A program made the position numbers and the translations under genes. Under the pieces are notes generated by a model that did no database searches, was not told the origin of the DNA, and saw only the letters and a program-made list of their open reading frames with translations. Below, piece after piece: positions 1 to 10,689 of a stretch of DNA of 64,000 bases. Source of the stretch: Adiantum capillus-veneris (Eukaryota; Streptophyta; Polypodiopsida; Polypodiales; Pteridaceae); contig CM043944.1 of the NCBI GenBank assembly GCA_014529385.2, positions 175,545,740-175,609,739 on the forward strand. The letters are read 5' to 3'. Positions within the stretch are counted from its first letter, which is position 1. Each line of letters opens with the position of its first letter.

Positions 1-410
1 AACTTGGCCATCCGTGCCCAAACTTGGTGCAGACACTATATGTGACATGACATTGAATTCCGGATAACAAAAATGCTGACAAAGTTACTATTTAGCACGT
101 CTAGACATTATATGTGTATGATTTCTATTCTTGGAAAATTGAAATGTGAGCATGGGGTAGGATGTATATGCTATGTGCATGCCTTGTGTCAAGTTTCCCT
201 GAGTTTGGAGCATTATTTCTATGGATAAAACCATATTTTGCTTGAGAACTCCAACTTAGCAGTTTTTGACCAAATGGTGGCTTTAGGTGGTCCAATTTGC
301 ATGCGACTTGGTATGTGAGCTGTAATGAACATAGTGACGAGGCTAGTGTGAAAAATTTACCACTTGCATGTGTAAAAAGTCCCATTAGACATCATACGTG
401 TATGATGTGT
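1..410. repeat. Leader-like stretch with three related near-palindromes
   Basis: Three copies of a motif close to gacatnatangtgtatgatgt lie at about 32-52, 104-124 and 388-409. The last is nearly self-complementary; the first two are degenerate. The second and third are 284 bp apart, the same spacing seen between palindromes in the leader of element D further right. The text between them is non-coding and resembles the phrases between palindromes in that leader. I infer a retroelement leader cut by the window edge; direction cannot be read from a palindrome. Confidence 0.45.
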
Positions 411-718
411 GGGATGCAAAATTTAGGTTTCAATGCATTGGAAATATCTCTGCTAGTGTCCTAATCCCTTTCAACTCTTCTTTAACTTAAAAGTTCATTA
501 GTTTAGCTTAAAAACTCCTTGTTTGGTATTTTGGACTTTGAAGTCGATATTCGCTCTTGGAGATGACTTTTCGTGATGATTTCACTTGAGCTTGATCACC
601 TAAGCTTGTAGATGTTGTGGGGCACCTTTCCATGCCGTCAATGTAGCCTTCGGACTTACAGATGTCTTTTTTGATGATTTATCGCTCTGAAAATGTCTTT
701 TAGTCGGGTGATGGCCCA
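411..718. other. No recognisable feature
   Basis: I see no coding frame, structural RNA or repeat that I recognise here. By analogy with element D, where about 460 bp separate the last palindrome from gag, this could be the end of a leader, but nothing in the sequence proves it. Confidence 0.3.
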
Positions 719-1373
719 GTGGAAAATTTTCTTGATGTTAAACCACACGTTTTGATTGTCAAAGGTATATCAATGCTGCTCATGAAGTTTGGTGGTGGCA
801 AGCGAGACCCATTTGACTGTGAGAGCCAAATGATGCTTTTTGTGTCCGAAGTCGAGATGAATGTTTTGATCCACTTTTGGGAGATTGACAAAGGAGGAAT
901 TTACATGGGCTTATAGACAACCTCAAGAGACACCTACCCGTGAAGTTTCCAGCCATTTTGGTGACCTGTCTTAGATTGCCTTCTATAGGGCCCGAGAATG
1001 ATAGGGTTTTTATTTATGACCCTAACTACTATAGGAGGGCATATGCATGCTCATTTATCTTAGGGTCAACCCCCTATCAAGTCTTGTAGCTATCGGGTTA
1101 GTTCACTCTCTATCCGCCAATGCCATATTGCCGCTTTTGTTAGTTTTTTGCGTTGAAGTTAGCATTGAGCATGAAGAGCACATGGTAATGAGCCTACCTC
1201 TCATATCCGGTGCCAACCAGAGTGTCGTGGTGGGCATCGCACAAAGACGTCGAAGATCTACGCACTCTAGGTCTCTCAAGCACTCTCTAAGTGTGAATAG
1301 TGAAAATGAGCTAGTAAGCAAGGTCAAGATTTCTTACATCGGGTGTCTCAAAACCACTTGCCACGAGATTTGA
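719..1373 (+). pseudogene. Unrecognised decayed ORF
   Basis: A reading frame starts at 719 (MENFLDVKPHVLIVKG) and stops at 914-916. Slipping one base near 912 opens a further stretch (LIDNLKRHLPVKFPAILV, then PENDRVFIYDPNYYRR) to about 1085, and a last open block runs from 1047 to 1373. The amino-acid composition looks protein-like rather than random, and the one-base slip suggests a broken gene. I do not recognise a family. It may be the 5' protein of the element whose leader lies at 1-410, or an unrelated fragment. An adjacent AT-rich frame at 1398-1697 looks spurious. Confidence 0.25.
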
Positions 1374-1985
1374 CATGTGCTTCTATCTTGTTGAGAAATG
1401 CACTTTAGGCTAAAAAATTACCCAATTTGGACTCCGTTTGCCCAACTTTTGAAAAATTGTCATTTTCCCCAAAAGCTAATCGGATTGGACTTTTTGAAAC
1501 ATTCTCATAATTACACCCCGACGTCACCTGATGTTGCCCTTGACTTAATGATCACCCTTGTATTTTCCTTTTTGTTGTTACGTCACCATCTCACCTGCTT
1601 TTTCTATTTTTCTTTGCTTTTTCTTCAAAAAAATTGCAAAAATAAAAGGGAAATAGAAAATCAATTTCAAATAATACCAATAAATCAAAGTAAATAAAAA
1701 ACAATACGATAAGCCGCTATTGACATTTACTTGTGATATTGTTGGCTGGATTTCTCCGTTTGATCATATTTTGGCTTGAAAAACTGCTATTTTTACATAT
1801 ATACACATACACCTAAAGGCTCATTTTTGGCATTTTTCCTCATATACATGTAGAATCAAGTTAAATAAGGGCATGAGTACTTGGGTTAACCAATAAAATT
1901 CCACAATCAAACACAAAAACCCATATACATAGAAAACAATGCCCTTATTTTTGCACTCTTTTATGCTTGTTGTAGGACCGCATTG
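1374..1985 (-). other. Probable 3' LTR remnant of element G1
   Basis: This AT-rich non-coding stretch lies just beyond the purine tract of element G1 when read on the minus strand. It contains a conserved pair, gggcattgtttt (minus strand, about 1936-1950) and atgcccttatt (about 1864-1876). The same pair follows the purine tracts of element A (22.76-22.85 kb) and element D (50.09-50.16 kb). It is therefore likely to be the beginning of a long terminal repeat. I cannot find its other end or a partner copy. Confidence 0.4.
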
Positions 1986-1986
1986 A

Positions 1987-2005
1987 CAATGCTTCCCTTC
2001 CTCCT
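1987..2005 (-). promoter_or_regulatory. Polypurine tract of element G1
   Basis: On the minus strand this reads ctaggaggaagggaagc, a purine run directly after the last traces of coding tail. It sits where plus-strand priming occurs in LTR retrotransposons. Similar tracts are found at the same relative place in elements A, B, D and E. Confidence 0.55.
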
Positions 2006-2329
2006 AGTTGGAGTCCTCCGAGCCCTAGGGTATATGTTGTGCATGGGTATCAACATTGTGCTAATGTAGGCTATGTAGTGTAGCCCTATATGCATACTTG
2101 GTCAATGTATGGCAAAAATTAATGTTGTGCAAGAGGAGGGTATAAGCAATATGATTACTGGCATTCGATGATGAGGTTTCTAGTTTCGGCATACCCTGTT
2201 TTAGAGTGATGAAATAATAAGCATTCTAATTGTACCACTGTTTGTTTGATTGACATTGGATGCTCTTATATGGTTGGTCTGTCTTGCATCGTGGAGTTGC
2301 ACACCTTTTTGAATCCAAACACCGAATAT

Positions 2330-2520
2330 GTCATAGACTTGGTTTGTTGTTTAAAGATCCAAATCTGAGGCTGACTCTTTTGAGCTTGCCATAAGCTCTT
2401 GGGTACCCAAATCTTCTTCTTGTTTTGTTTTGGTTTTATGGGCTTTGGTTGTGGTGTTTGTACTGAAGAGAGTTCCTTGCCTTGTCTCTTTGGAATCCAG
2501 AGCTAGTCTCGATTCCTTTA
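2330..2520 (-). pseudogene. WxPK repeat tail of element G1
   Basis: One minus-strand frame contains LWIPKRQ, then IWVPKSL, then IWIFKQQ, with basic and glutamine-rich spacers of about 15-30 residues. The tryptophan-x-proline-lysine repeat recurs in the tails of elements A, D and E. Here it directly follows the broken integrase, so the intervening sequence was deleted. Its function is unknown; the composition suggests a flexible, basic, possibly nucleic-acid-binding tail, which is inference. Confidence 0.5.
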
Positions 2521-3320
2521 ATTGCAATCATTTAGTGAGATAGTCCGTGGCAACAATGATATATTGGGCATGAGTCCTATAAGCAGGCAGTGAAATTGGA
2601 CTTACAAAGTCTATACCCCACTTAGTGAAAGGAATCTCATCCCCTCTTTATTGTCACTTTGGTACGCTGGCAAACATCACATCTTTTAAATATTCGTCAG
2701 CGTCCATATGTAATGTAGGCCACCATATTACCGTGATTAAGACAATTTTTGTTGTCTTATCCCCTGAGAAATGGCCTCCACTTATTCCTCCATGTGTCTA
2801 CTCTAATATTGGCAAATACTTGCTTTTCATTGCACATAATCTGAGCTAATTATCCTTTCCTCTCTTATCGAGCTGATTTTAAATCAATGTGAAGTCTCTA
2901 GCCTCTACTTCTATAGCTCTTTGAGGTGTCCTAAAGATATTTTTAGGAAACGTTCTCATCGTAGGTAGGAAATTATATATTGTATCCATTCTGGTGCAAT
3001 TGTCAATTGAAACAGTGTTGCATGTTCTATTGGTGGTGTAGATCTACATGTAGCACAATTAGTAACATATTCATGAACATCAATGCAAATATTTGGTCAA
3101 TAAATCATAATTGTTTCAAGTGCTAAAATGTTTTCATTTGCAAGAAATGAAATTCTAAGGCGTGAATATGTGCTTCTAAAAGATAACAATCATGCTCTTT
3201 TGGACTTATGCATAATTGTTAACTGTTGTCTGAGCCTAAATGATACAAGTCTCCACCAATTAATTGAAATTTCTTGGACTGCCAAACCGTCTGTCATTCA
3301 AATTCTTGCTTAATCTTATC
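2521..3320 (-). pseudogene. Tandem HHCC modules and integrase stub of element G1
   Basis: On the minus strand the first zinc-binding module is near 2990-3130 (YVTNCATCRSTPPIEHATLF). A second lies near 2640-2800 (GGHFSGDKTTKIV, then DVCQRTK). Between them are about 60-70 residues of linker. The second module runs straight into an integrase start (GIDFVSPISLPAYRTHAQYI) that ends at DYLTK and a stop near 2521. Several stops and shifts are present. HHCC modules normally precede the integrase core once; two copies are also seen in elements A and B. Confidence 0.6.
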
Positions 3321-4830
3321 AAACTCTCCTCTGTAGGATAGTAAATTGACTATCTCCTAAGACCAATTGGGTACCATTTCAACATTGAAAAGATATGCAT
3401 CAGGGATGTCGTTGTCTACACCTTTTGGAGCGTCTCCATTTGGAAATTTGGAAAGATGGTCTGCTATAAGATGTGTCTTTCCTTTTTGAACCACTACTGT
3501 AATATCAGACTCTAACTATGATAAATCACCATACAATACATCCGATATTGCATGGTTTGTTTACAAGGTATAAGAGGTCTTGATGATAAATGAAAAACGC
3601 AAACTCGTTTGCAAGGAGATATTGCCAAAATTTCTTAACAACATATATCATCTGTAGCCTTCTCTCTCATTGGTTGTGTAGTTCTTTCAGCATTGTTAAG
3701 ATGTTTGATGGAATAAAAGACTGGGAAATCCATATTTTCTTCTCCTGGCTGAGCCAAGATGCATCCTGTAGAAAATGTTGTAGCACCAATATGAACATGA
3801 AAGATATTTTCCCAATATGGTACTTTTAATATGGGAGCATATATGAGTGCTCTTTTCAACTTCTAAAATGACTCCTCACAATCCTCGGTCCACTCAAAGA
3901 CTACTATAAGTCTATACAAGGGTTGAGCAATGACTGCATACATGTGGATGAACCTCCTGTAATAACCACAATGTCCCATAAGGCATTGTACCTGCTTTGC
4001 ACTGTTTGGTATATGCATCTCTACAATAACTAGATATGTCATTCTCAGAGACAATATGTCCTAGGATTCTGCCTTGTCTAGCCATGAATATGCACTTTTC
4101 GGGGTTAAGGTAGATCTTATATGTTTTGCACTTCTCGAATATTTTTTTGAGGTGTTCTATATGTTCATATCTCAAGAGAGAGTGTACACATAGGTCATCC
4201 ATATAAATTTCTAAGAATATTCTCTAGTATTCTTTAAAAGCACATGCCATTAATCTCTAGAATGTTGTCAGGGCATTAGTCAATCCAAAGGGCATGGATC
4301 TATACGCATATATACCCCATTTTGTGGAAAATTCCATCTTATATTGATCTTTATGAGCGATTGCAAGATGGTTGTAGCCAGAGAATCCATCTAAGAAGGA
4401 ATATGCTCGCTTACCTACCACTTGTTCTAGAACATGGTCAGTGATAAGTAAGGGATAATTGTTCCTTATTGTGGTGGCATTAACCTTCTTTACATTGACA
4501 CACACTCAAAGTTTACCATTCTTTTTGGGCACTATCACAATTAGAGATACCCAGTCGGTGTGTTCTATCTCATAGATGAGCTCAACTTCCTTTAATTTAG
4601 CAATCTTTTCCTTGATGCAATCAACAGACGTATCATTATACATGTACGATCTCTGTCGGCTAGGCTTTGCATCGGGTTTTAATGGGTTTGTGTGTTGGCA
4701 TATTGTCAGATCTACTCCCTTTAGGTCTTTATATGACCAAGCAAACACGTCCTTGTACTCCTTGAGAAGACTTATGAGCTTCTCTTCTTTTGTTGAACTC
4801 AAATCAGTTGCTATATAGACCGGCCTTGGC
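3321..4830 (-). pseudogene. Reverse transcriptase and RNase H of element G1
   Basis: Fragments in several minus-strand frames give a Ty3/gypsy reverse transcriptase: the block before motif 1 (4506-4802), then VNATTIRNNYPL and SFLDGFSGYNHLAI (4257-4505), then IYMDDLCVHS near 4200 with intact YMDD, then NPEKCIFMARQGRILGHIVS. RNase H follows at 3635-3859 with HVHIGATTFSTGCIL. There the DAS of relatives has become GAT, so a catalytic aspartate is lost. Frameshifts separate the parts at about 4505, 4205 and 3860. The enzyme would copy element RNA into DNA in virus-like particles; this copy cannot. Confidence 0.8.
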
Positions 4831-5595
4831 TATTCTCCATGCTCTGCTAAGTCTATCTTCCTTGCATCTTTTGGCCCATCATATGACTCTTCGTCCTTTT
4901 GCTCTCGTATGGGCTGTGTCATCACTCCTTTTTGCTTTGTATCGTGAATTTCTTGTAGTGGGAAGGTACGCTCATTTTGTCATCACTTTTCTCACCCTCT
5001 TCTTCACCACTCTCTACTTCCATTTTCCACACTTCCCTTTGAGTTTTCTTGAGCTCTCAGTATTTCTTCTTTCTCTCAACCTTGGTCCATTTAGTTTCTT
5101 TGAACTCGTCTAGCCTTGGTTCTTTTTTCAAACTTTTGAGTTTGTTTTCTTAGGTTTCTTATGCATTCTCGTGTCTTTGGATCACGAGATCTAAAGAATC
5201 TCCTTGAAACTTTGCCTTTAACACAATCTTCAGCTTTCACAAACATCATAAATTGTGTTCTACCTCTTATTCTAGGCATTGTATTCTCTATAGCCATGTG
5301 CACAATTCTCTTTTCCTTATAGCGTTGTTGACGTCTAGATTTTTGATTTGGAAAATTGTAGAACCTGACATTCGCTATTGTTTCCTCCAGTTCACTAGGA
5401 TTGTCTGAGCATTCATTATCTACGTCCTCATCCCGCTCAAGATGCTATGGAGAGTTATAAAAAAACTCCTCTTTGTTTGCTTCCATCGGTTCATCTTTTC
5501 TAGGTTGTTCAGAGACTAGTTCCTTATCTTCCTCTTTTACCACGCTACCCATATAGTATGGAACCACGTCATAGCCATCTTTGTTGCAAAACTTT
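4831..5595 (-). pseudogene. Post-protease linker region of element G1
   Basis: The minus strand begins with KFCNKDGYDVVP at about 5595, a block shared with elements A, B and D just after the protease. It then passes through acidic sequence to a 70-residue open block (5091-5303) containing RTQFMMFVKAEDCVKGK. Element A has the clear counterpart RTQFLMQKDAHDCVKDK at 17.9 kb. This conserved linker between protease and reverse transcriptase has no family that I recognise. The upper end is cut off. Confidence 0.5.
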
Positions 5596-5599
5596 GGCC

Positions 5600-5815
5600 A
5601 ATCGACTAACCATTTTTCTACCACTTTTCGGCCGCTCTTTGGCCATAATATTTCGGTAAAGTGGAATATTTTGGCAAAACTGGCCGTGGAAATTTTGGTT
5701 TTCCAATGAGTGACTATTCTTCACGCACGATGACTTCTCCTCATAATAGGGCCTTTCATATGTGCGTTTTTACTACTAAAAATTACAAGGGGTAAATCAT
5801 GCTCCATTCTTAACA
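5600..5815 (-). repeat. 3' LTR start of the copia element, truncated
   Basis: On the minus strand, a stretch typical of the copia purine-rich end (agtgagaaat) is followed by TGTTAAGAATGG starting at 5815. It comes about 100 bp after the polyprotein end (KVHTSENPTDMFTKVV, about 5970-5890). The LTR fragment is only about 215 bp long and stops at the G1 sequence near 5600. No matching 5' copy was found. Confidence 0.5.
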
Positions 5816-5889
5816 ATTTCTCACTTAGAGATTGATCTCCACACCAAGCCTGTGACTGCTTTCCATCGTGGCTTCTTATCCTTTAATGA

Positions 5890-7090
5890 CAATTAAAGAT
5901 GATCAAAATCTCAACTTTTCCTTGTTGACTACTTTTGTAAACATGTCTGTAGGATTTTCACTTGTGTGCACCTTTCCTAGCTTTAGTTGTCCCACGTATA
6001 AAGTGATATCTCACGCCAATGTGCTTTATCCTTGAATGAAGGAATGAATTATTTGCAAGATGAATGGAACTTTGAATGTCACTATTAAAGACACAATTGT
6101 CTTGCTTGTATCCAAGCTCCTCCAAGAATCTGTGAAGCCACAAAATCTCTTTGCTTGCCTCCAACATTGCTACATATTCTGCTTCCATAAGTAGAAAGTG
6201 AGACCACTTTCTACAACTTTGAAGCCCAACTTACTGTTGTGCCTCCAATTGTGAAGACATAACTAGTAGTGCTCCTTTGAGTGTCTTTGTCACTTGCCAT
6301 ATCTGCATCAGCATACCCTTGCAAGAAAATGTCAGTGCATCCAAAACACAAAGAAATAGTGGTGGTCTCCTTTAGATACCCATGTACCCACTTCACAACT
6401 TTCCAATGCTCTTAACCTGGATTACCCATGAACCTACTCACAACTCCCACTGCATGTGACATATGTGGTCTTGTCCGTACCATAGCATACATTAGAGAAC
6501 GTACCACTGCATTATATGGAACTTTAGACATATAGGCTATCTCCTCTTGTGTCTCTAGACACATATCCATGATTATTTTAAAGTGACTAGACAAAGGTGT
6601 TGATCATCTCAAGATTTGTGTCTGAATTGACTTCTTTTTCTATGGCAACATCCTTTGGTTGAACTTTATCTGCATTTTCTTTGCTTTGACCACCTGCTTC
6701 AATAGATGTTGGCTCCATTGGCTATAATATTGTACTTTTTGCTTGCAATTGTTGAGCAGTGATTTGAGTTGCATCTTCTGAATTCATGATCCAATATCCA
6801 TTGATCGAACTTCAAGTACCACTGTCTTGATGCTTGCTTCAAACCATACAAGCTCTCCTTTAATCTGCAAACCATTTTCTCCTTACCTTTTACTTCATAT
6901 TTTGTTGGTTGAAGCATGTAAGTTCCTCCTCTAAGTCATCATGAGGGAATGCCGTATTTACATCCATTTGCTCAAGATTTAAATAATGAGTATTCACAAG
7001 GCTTAAGACAAGATTAATTGAGTTCATTTTTACAAGAGAAAATATTTCATTGAAATCAATACCTTTCTTTTGAAAAAACCCGTGTACCAC
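5890..7090 (-). pseudogene. Copia reverse transcriptase and RNase H, broken
   Basis: Minus-strand pieces: reverse transcriptase start at 6890-7090 (IDFNEIFSLVKMNSINLVL, EQMDVNTAF), then KESLYGLKQASRQWYLKFD at 6850, a later block at 6412-6594 (EEIAYMSKVPYNAVVRSLMY), then RNase H with YADADMASDKDTQRSTTSY at 6211-6396 and EAEYVAMLEASKEILWLHRF at 5958-6188. The polyprotein ends at about 5890 (DMFTKVVNKEKLRF, stop). Frames change at least three times. The expected YVDD-containing segment between 6740 and 6595 is absent. Confidence 0.8.
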
Positions 7091-7309
7091 AAGCCTGGAC
7101 TTGTACCTTTTCGTCCCACCTTCTTATTCCTTCAGCATGTACACCCATTTTTTCTGCAGTGCCCATTTATCTTTAGGCAACTCAACCCAACTCCCATGTC
7201 TGGTTGCAATGTAATGAGTCCATCTCCACTTGCGTGCTCTTCATTCATTCTTCTTTGGATTCGTGTTGTATAGATTCTTCGTATGATTCTAGCTCTCCAG
7301 AATGTGAGA

Positions 7310-8400
7310 TCAAGAGATGGTTGAAGGAAGGCATAAATCTTTGTGGAGGTCTACTTGCTTTTGTAGAGCTCTCCTCATTGGTTGACGTTGTTGCACATTG
7401 TCACCATTTCCACTCCTTGAGTCTTCACCTTCCTCAAGCTCTATGTACTCATCACCTGTATCTTTTGTTTGTTTTCTTTTCAAGTAATCTTTGCACATAT
7501 TTTTTCGCTAAAAATTACTTCCCTACTTCTAAAGATTTTACCATCTTCAGGATCCCATAGGTGATACCCAAAGTCAGCTTCTCCATAGCCAATGAAGAAA
7601 TACTTTTTGGACTTTGCATCTAGCTTTGACCTTAGGCTTCTATCTATGTACATAAAAGCCTCGCACCCAAACACTTTGAGAAATACATAATTCATCGGTT
7701 TACATGTCCATGCCTCTTCTGGAACCCCCCCATCCAATAATGATGAGGTTGATCAAATACATAGACGTACTTACTGCTTCCATCCAAAGCTCAAGCGGTA
7801 GGCCTGCATGTAGCCGCATGCTTCATGCTCTATCCATTTATCCTTTCAAAAATTCCATTTTGTTGAGGTATCCTTGGGGTTGTCTTTTGCCTCCGAATGC
7901 CATTTTTAGCACAAAAGCTTTCAAAAGGTTGGCTGCAATATTCACCTCCATTGTCAAAACTGAGGTATTTAACCTTGGTACCTGGTTCATTTTCCACAAA
8001 GGCTTTCCACCTTTGAAATATGGAAGACACACCGGATGTATTCTTCATTACATAAACCCATGTTTTCCTAGTCGCATCGTCTATGAATGTTACATAGTAC
8101 AATGAGCCACCAAGTGATGATGTACTTGCAAGACCCCAAACATTAGAATGAACCAACTCAGATTTTTTATTTTTCTTTTATTTTTTGATTCTTGAATTTC
8201 ACCTCTTTTGCGTACCGTAAACACAGTCTTCACAGAACTCCAAGTCCACTTCTTTCAAACCTGGTAGAAGCTTCTTTGATTGAAGGATTTGCATTCCTTT
8301 GGCACTCATATGTCCAAGCCGGTAGTGCCACACCGCACTGGCGACTTCTGTAGGTAGCTATTGCACAAGTTGAAGATTGTGTGCTGACAGTACACAAGTA
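7310..8400 (-). pseudogene. Copia GAG-pre-integrase and integrase
   Basis: On the minus strand, WHYRLGHMSAKGMQIL with CEDCVYG (about 8330-8210) is the GAG-pre-integrase zinc module. The integrase core at 7830-8156 shows the three catalytic positions: FIDDATRKTWVY, LSFDNGGEY and QQNGIFER. The C-terminal part at 7480-7737 has FLKVFGCEAFMYIDRS and FIGYGEADFGYHLWDPE, typical of plant copia integrases. It would insert the cDNA in the nucleus. Frames shift between blocks, so it is not functional. Confidence 0.8.
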
Positions 8401-8620
8401 AAGTGTACCAACCTTTTCCTAATGCCTTTCGATCAAGGACAATCCATGCTTCATCTCATTGCTGCGGACTTCTTTGGAGGACCGCCAAGTGGCAAATAAA
8501 GGTTCTTTTGGTAGGAATAGTTTTTAATCTACATCTTTCAGTGTAGGTAGTTCTTACCGTTGAACGTCTCAAAATTGAGCTTCCCTTCCTCCAATAAAAC
8601 CAAATCAAACGCATACCTAG
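8400..8620 (-). pseudogene. Copia gag remnant with internal deletion
   Basis: Reading the minus strand from about 8590, LNFETFNGKNYL and YQKNLYLPLGG match the usual start of plant copia Gag. After about 50 residues the match jumps into sequence just before the GAG-pre-integrase. The body of Gag, including the zinc knuckle and the protease, is therefore missing. There are several stops. Confidence 0.45.
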
Positions 8621-9833
8621 AGGTGGAACATAGTGGTCACATAGCCGTAGTCAAATCCACATGACCAAATCTTCCACCCAGAAAGGCCTGCTGACACTAA
8701 TTGAGAGACTAGTGAAAATTAAGCAGTATAAACTGGTAATCTTGGGTGTTTCCTTTGCAATCCAAACCCCTTGCTTAGAATCTACATTGCCAAACCCCAT
8801 GGTTAGACTCATCATGGAAACTGCTTCTACTAGCAGTTGATGACGGCTATCATACTCTATCGTATCTAAAAGTGGTTGGAATCAATTGAAAAAGTTGAGC
8901 CCACTATCCCTTGGTGAATGGCATGATTCTTTACGTGAAAGTAAACTATGATAAGGTCAGACTGTGACCCTCAACAACGGTGAAGTGATTGTGTATTAGC
9001 TGGGTCATACCCTGAAAATACCACTCGTCAAGACACAATAAATGTTAGAACCAAGCAACATGGAATAGTATTCAATTGGGTCTCAAAATAATCATATCCC
9101 TCCATGAATAAAAGAGTATGATTATTAATACCCCAAAGAAAGTAGCCATACTAGATTTTCTTGGGTTTGCAAAAAGAGAACCTACAAGGAGGCTCTCTTA
9201 ATATATTCATGTCGTCCCATGAATTATTTTCTTGATAGTGAGACCATGCCTACATGCTATCCACAAAAAGAATCATCTATAATGCTAGCACCTTTTGCAT
9301 AGAAATTGTCCGTCATTGTAGTCATATACAATGATCATAAGCAATTATAACAGGGTCAACTCTTTTTGAACAAAGTAGCTGATGTTATAGCGGAAGCGTA
9401 AACCATGCTTTAGTGAAATGAATCCACAATATTGGAATGCCATGCATGCATATTAGAAAAATAGTGTGATAAGCCCTTGGCCTCACTGATGGTCTTAGCA
9501 GTTTGAGTTGGTAGCATACATGCCTTGCACAATTTGTAATGGCATGAATACATCACAGTTTGTTATTTCCCAACATAATTGTGAGATTATACACTATTAT
9601 TGCCAATCTAAGTTGCCATGATCCTTGATCCTAAAATCAATGGATAGTACTTTGGCACAAAATGTAAACCTTGCTTCTTATTAAAAGTATTTTAAAAAGC
9701 ACTTTCTTTGCACATCCAAAAAAATCATGTCCAATTTAAAGGTGAAACACAAAAAACAAGATGAACATGAAATTGGCTAACCTTGTCACCCCTCCATGGT
9801 CCATGATCCTGAAATTCAAAGGGAATTTCTTGT
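8621..9833. other. Unresolved non-coding stretch
   Basis: I see no ORF of note, no structural RNA and no clear repeat partner in the window. It lies between the copia gag remnant and a possible copia PBS, so it may be copia leader or an inserted unrelated sequence. Confidence 0.3.
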
Positions 9834-10111
9834 TTGAGAATGAATGTCAGCCTACATTTGTCGTCCTTGTAGTTGAAGCAAGCTCATAGCCAGCTATATT
9901 GATGAATCTAGCTCATAGCTATGTATACTGAAAAATTTAGAGCTGTTAGTTGTACCATGTATGCTCTCATGGTTGAGAGTGAATGACAGCCTATGTTTGT
10001 CGTCCTTGTACTTGAAGCAAGATCATAGCCATCTATATTGATGAATCTAGCTCATAGCTATGTTTATTGAAAAATTTAGAGCTGTAAGTTGTACCATGTA
10101 TGCCCTCATGA
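9834..10111. repeat. Two-copy tandem repeat, 139-bp unit
   Basis: The segment starting ttgaga(a/g)tgaatg at 9834 is repeated at 9973 with only a few differences. Both copies carry the phrases tttgtcgtccttgta, ttgaagcaag and agctcatagctatg. No coding potential is seen. It is a simple local duplication. Confidence 0.8.
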
Positions 10112-10660
10112 CTTGGTTCATACCGGCCTTCAATAATAAGTAGGTACACATGCTGTTAGAGTTTGTACGCTACTAGATATTCCAAACTTTAAAAGCTTCT
10201 AGGAAATATATCCTAAATTGAAGCATTTCTTTACATAAGCTCATTGAGGAGACGAGAGAGAATGGAGTTTGATTGCTCTTAGCTAGCAAGTGCTTGGGTT
10301 GAACAAAAGAAAAATGATATTGTCAATTTTTCATAGAGAATTGGCCTTATTGGATCATGTAGCTTATTGAGAATCCTGAATTTGTCCAATATTTCAAGAG
10401 ATAGCTCTTGAAACCTAACTATCAAATGTCAATCAATTGTCAAACCTCGCTTGATCGAAGTAACATTTTCTTGTCAAGTTGGCATTGTAGAAATTCTCTA
10501 CAAGATTGATTAGTTCAAAAAGCCTGTAAATGACTAATTTAGCTGTAGAGCCTTGCTTGTCTTGACTTGTGGGTATGCAATGAAAAAGATGTGTTGCTTG
10601 CCTATATTTGATGTGCTTTTGTAAGTGCCAAGAATCTGTGTTTCTGTTAGCAGAAGCAAG
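10112..10660. other. Unresolved stretch before the copia PBS
   Basis: A minus-strand open frame at 10433-10699 runs through the possible primer-binding site, which argues that it is accidental. Nothing else is recognisable. Confidence 0.25.
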
Positions 10661-10675
10661 CTCACTTTGATACCA
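10661..10675 (-). promoter_or_regulatory. Possible copia primer-binding site
   Basis: On the minus strand this reads TGGTATCAAAGTGAG, close to TGGTATCAGAGC, the common copia PBS complementary to initiator tRNA-Met. Strand and position agree with the copia element below. The sequence beyond it (10680 upward) does not match the 3' LTR start, so the link to the same element is uncertain. Confidence 0.4.
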
Positions 10676-10689
10676 TTTTTTGGAGCTCT

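Larger units (their letters stand above)
1986..5595 (-). mobile_element. Element G1: truncated Ty3/gypsy retrotransposon
   Basis: Read on the minus strand, this stretch gives the order post-protease linker, reverse transcriptase, RNase H, two HHCC modules, a stub of integrase, WxPK tail and purine tract. Gag, protease, the leader and the 5' LTR are missing. The upper edge at about 5595 stops abruptly inside the conserved FCNKDGYDVVP block, next to a copia LTR. Most of the integrase core is also gone: the match ends at DYLTK followed by a stop. It is a relative of elements A and B and is clearly dead. Confidence 0.85.
5600..8620 (-). mobile_element. Decayed Ty1/copia retrotransposon
   Basis: The minus strand carries the copia order gag start, GAG-pre-integrase, integrase, reverse transcriptase, RNase H, and an LTR start. 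Integrase before reverse transcriptase is diagnostic of Ty1/copia. Most of gag is deleted, frames are shifted, and the catalytic part of reverse transcriptase is replaced (see findings). A possible PBS lies at 10661-10675, so the element may originally have reached about 10.68 kb with non-coding sequence between. Confidence 0.85.

Noticed and set aside
1398-1697. 99-residue plus-strand ORF
   Set aside because: AT-rich, phenylalanine/leucine-heavy, and in a region that looks like an LTR remnant of G1.
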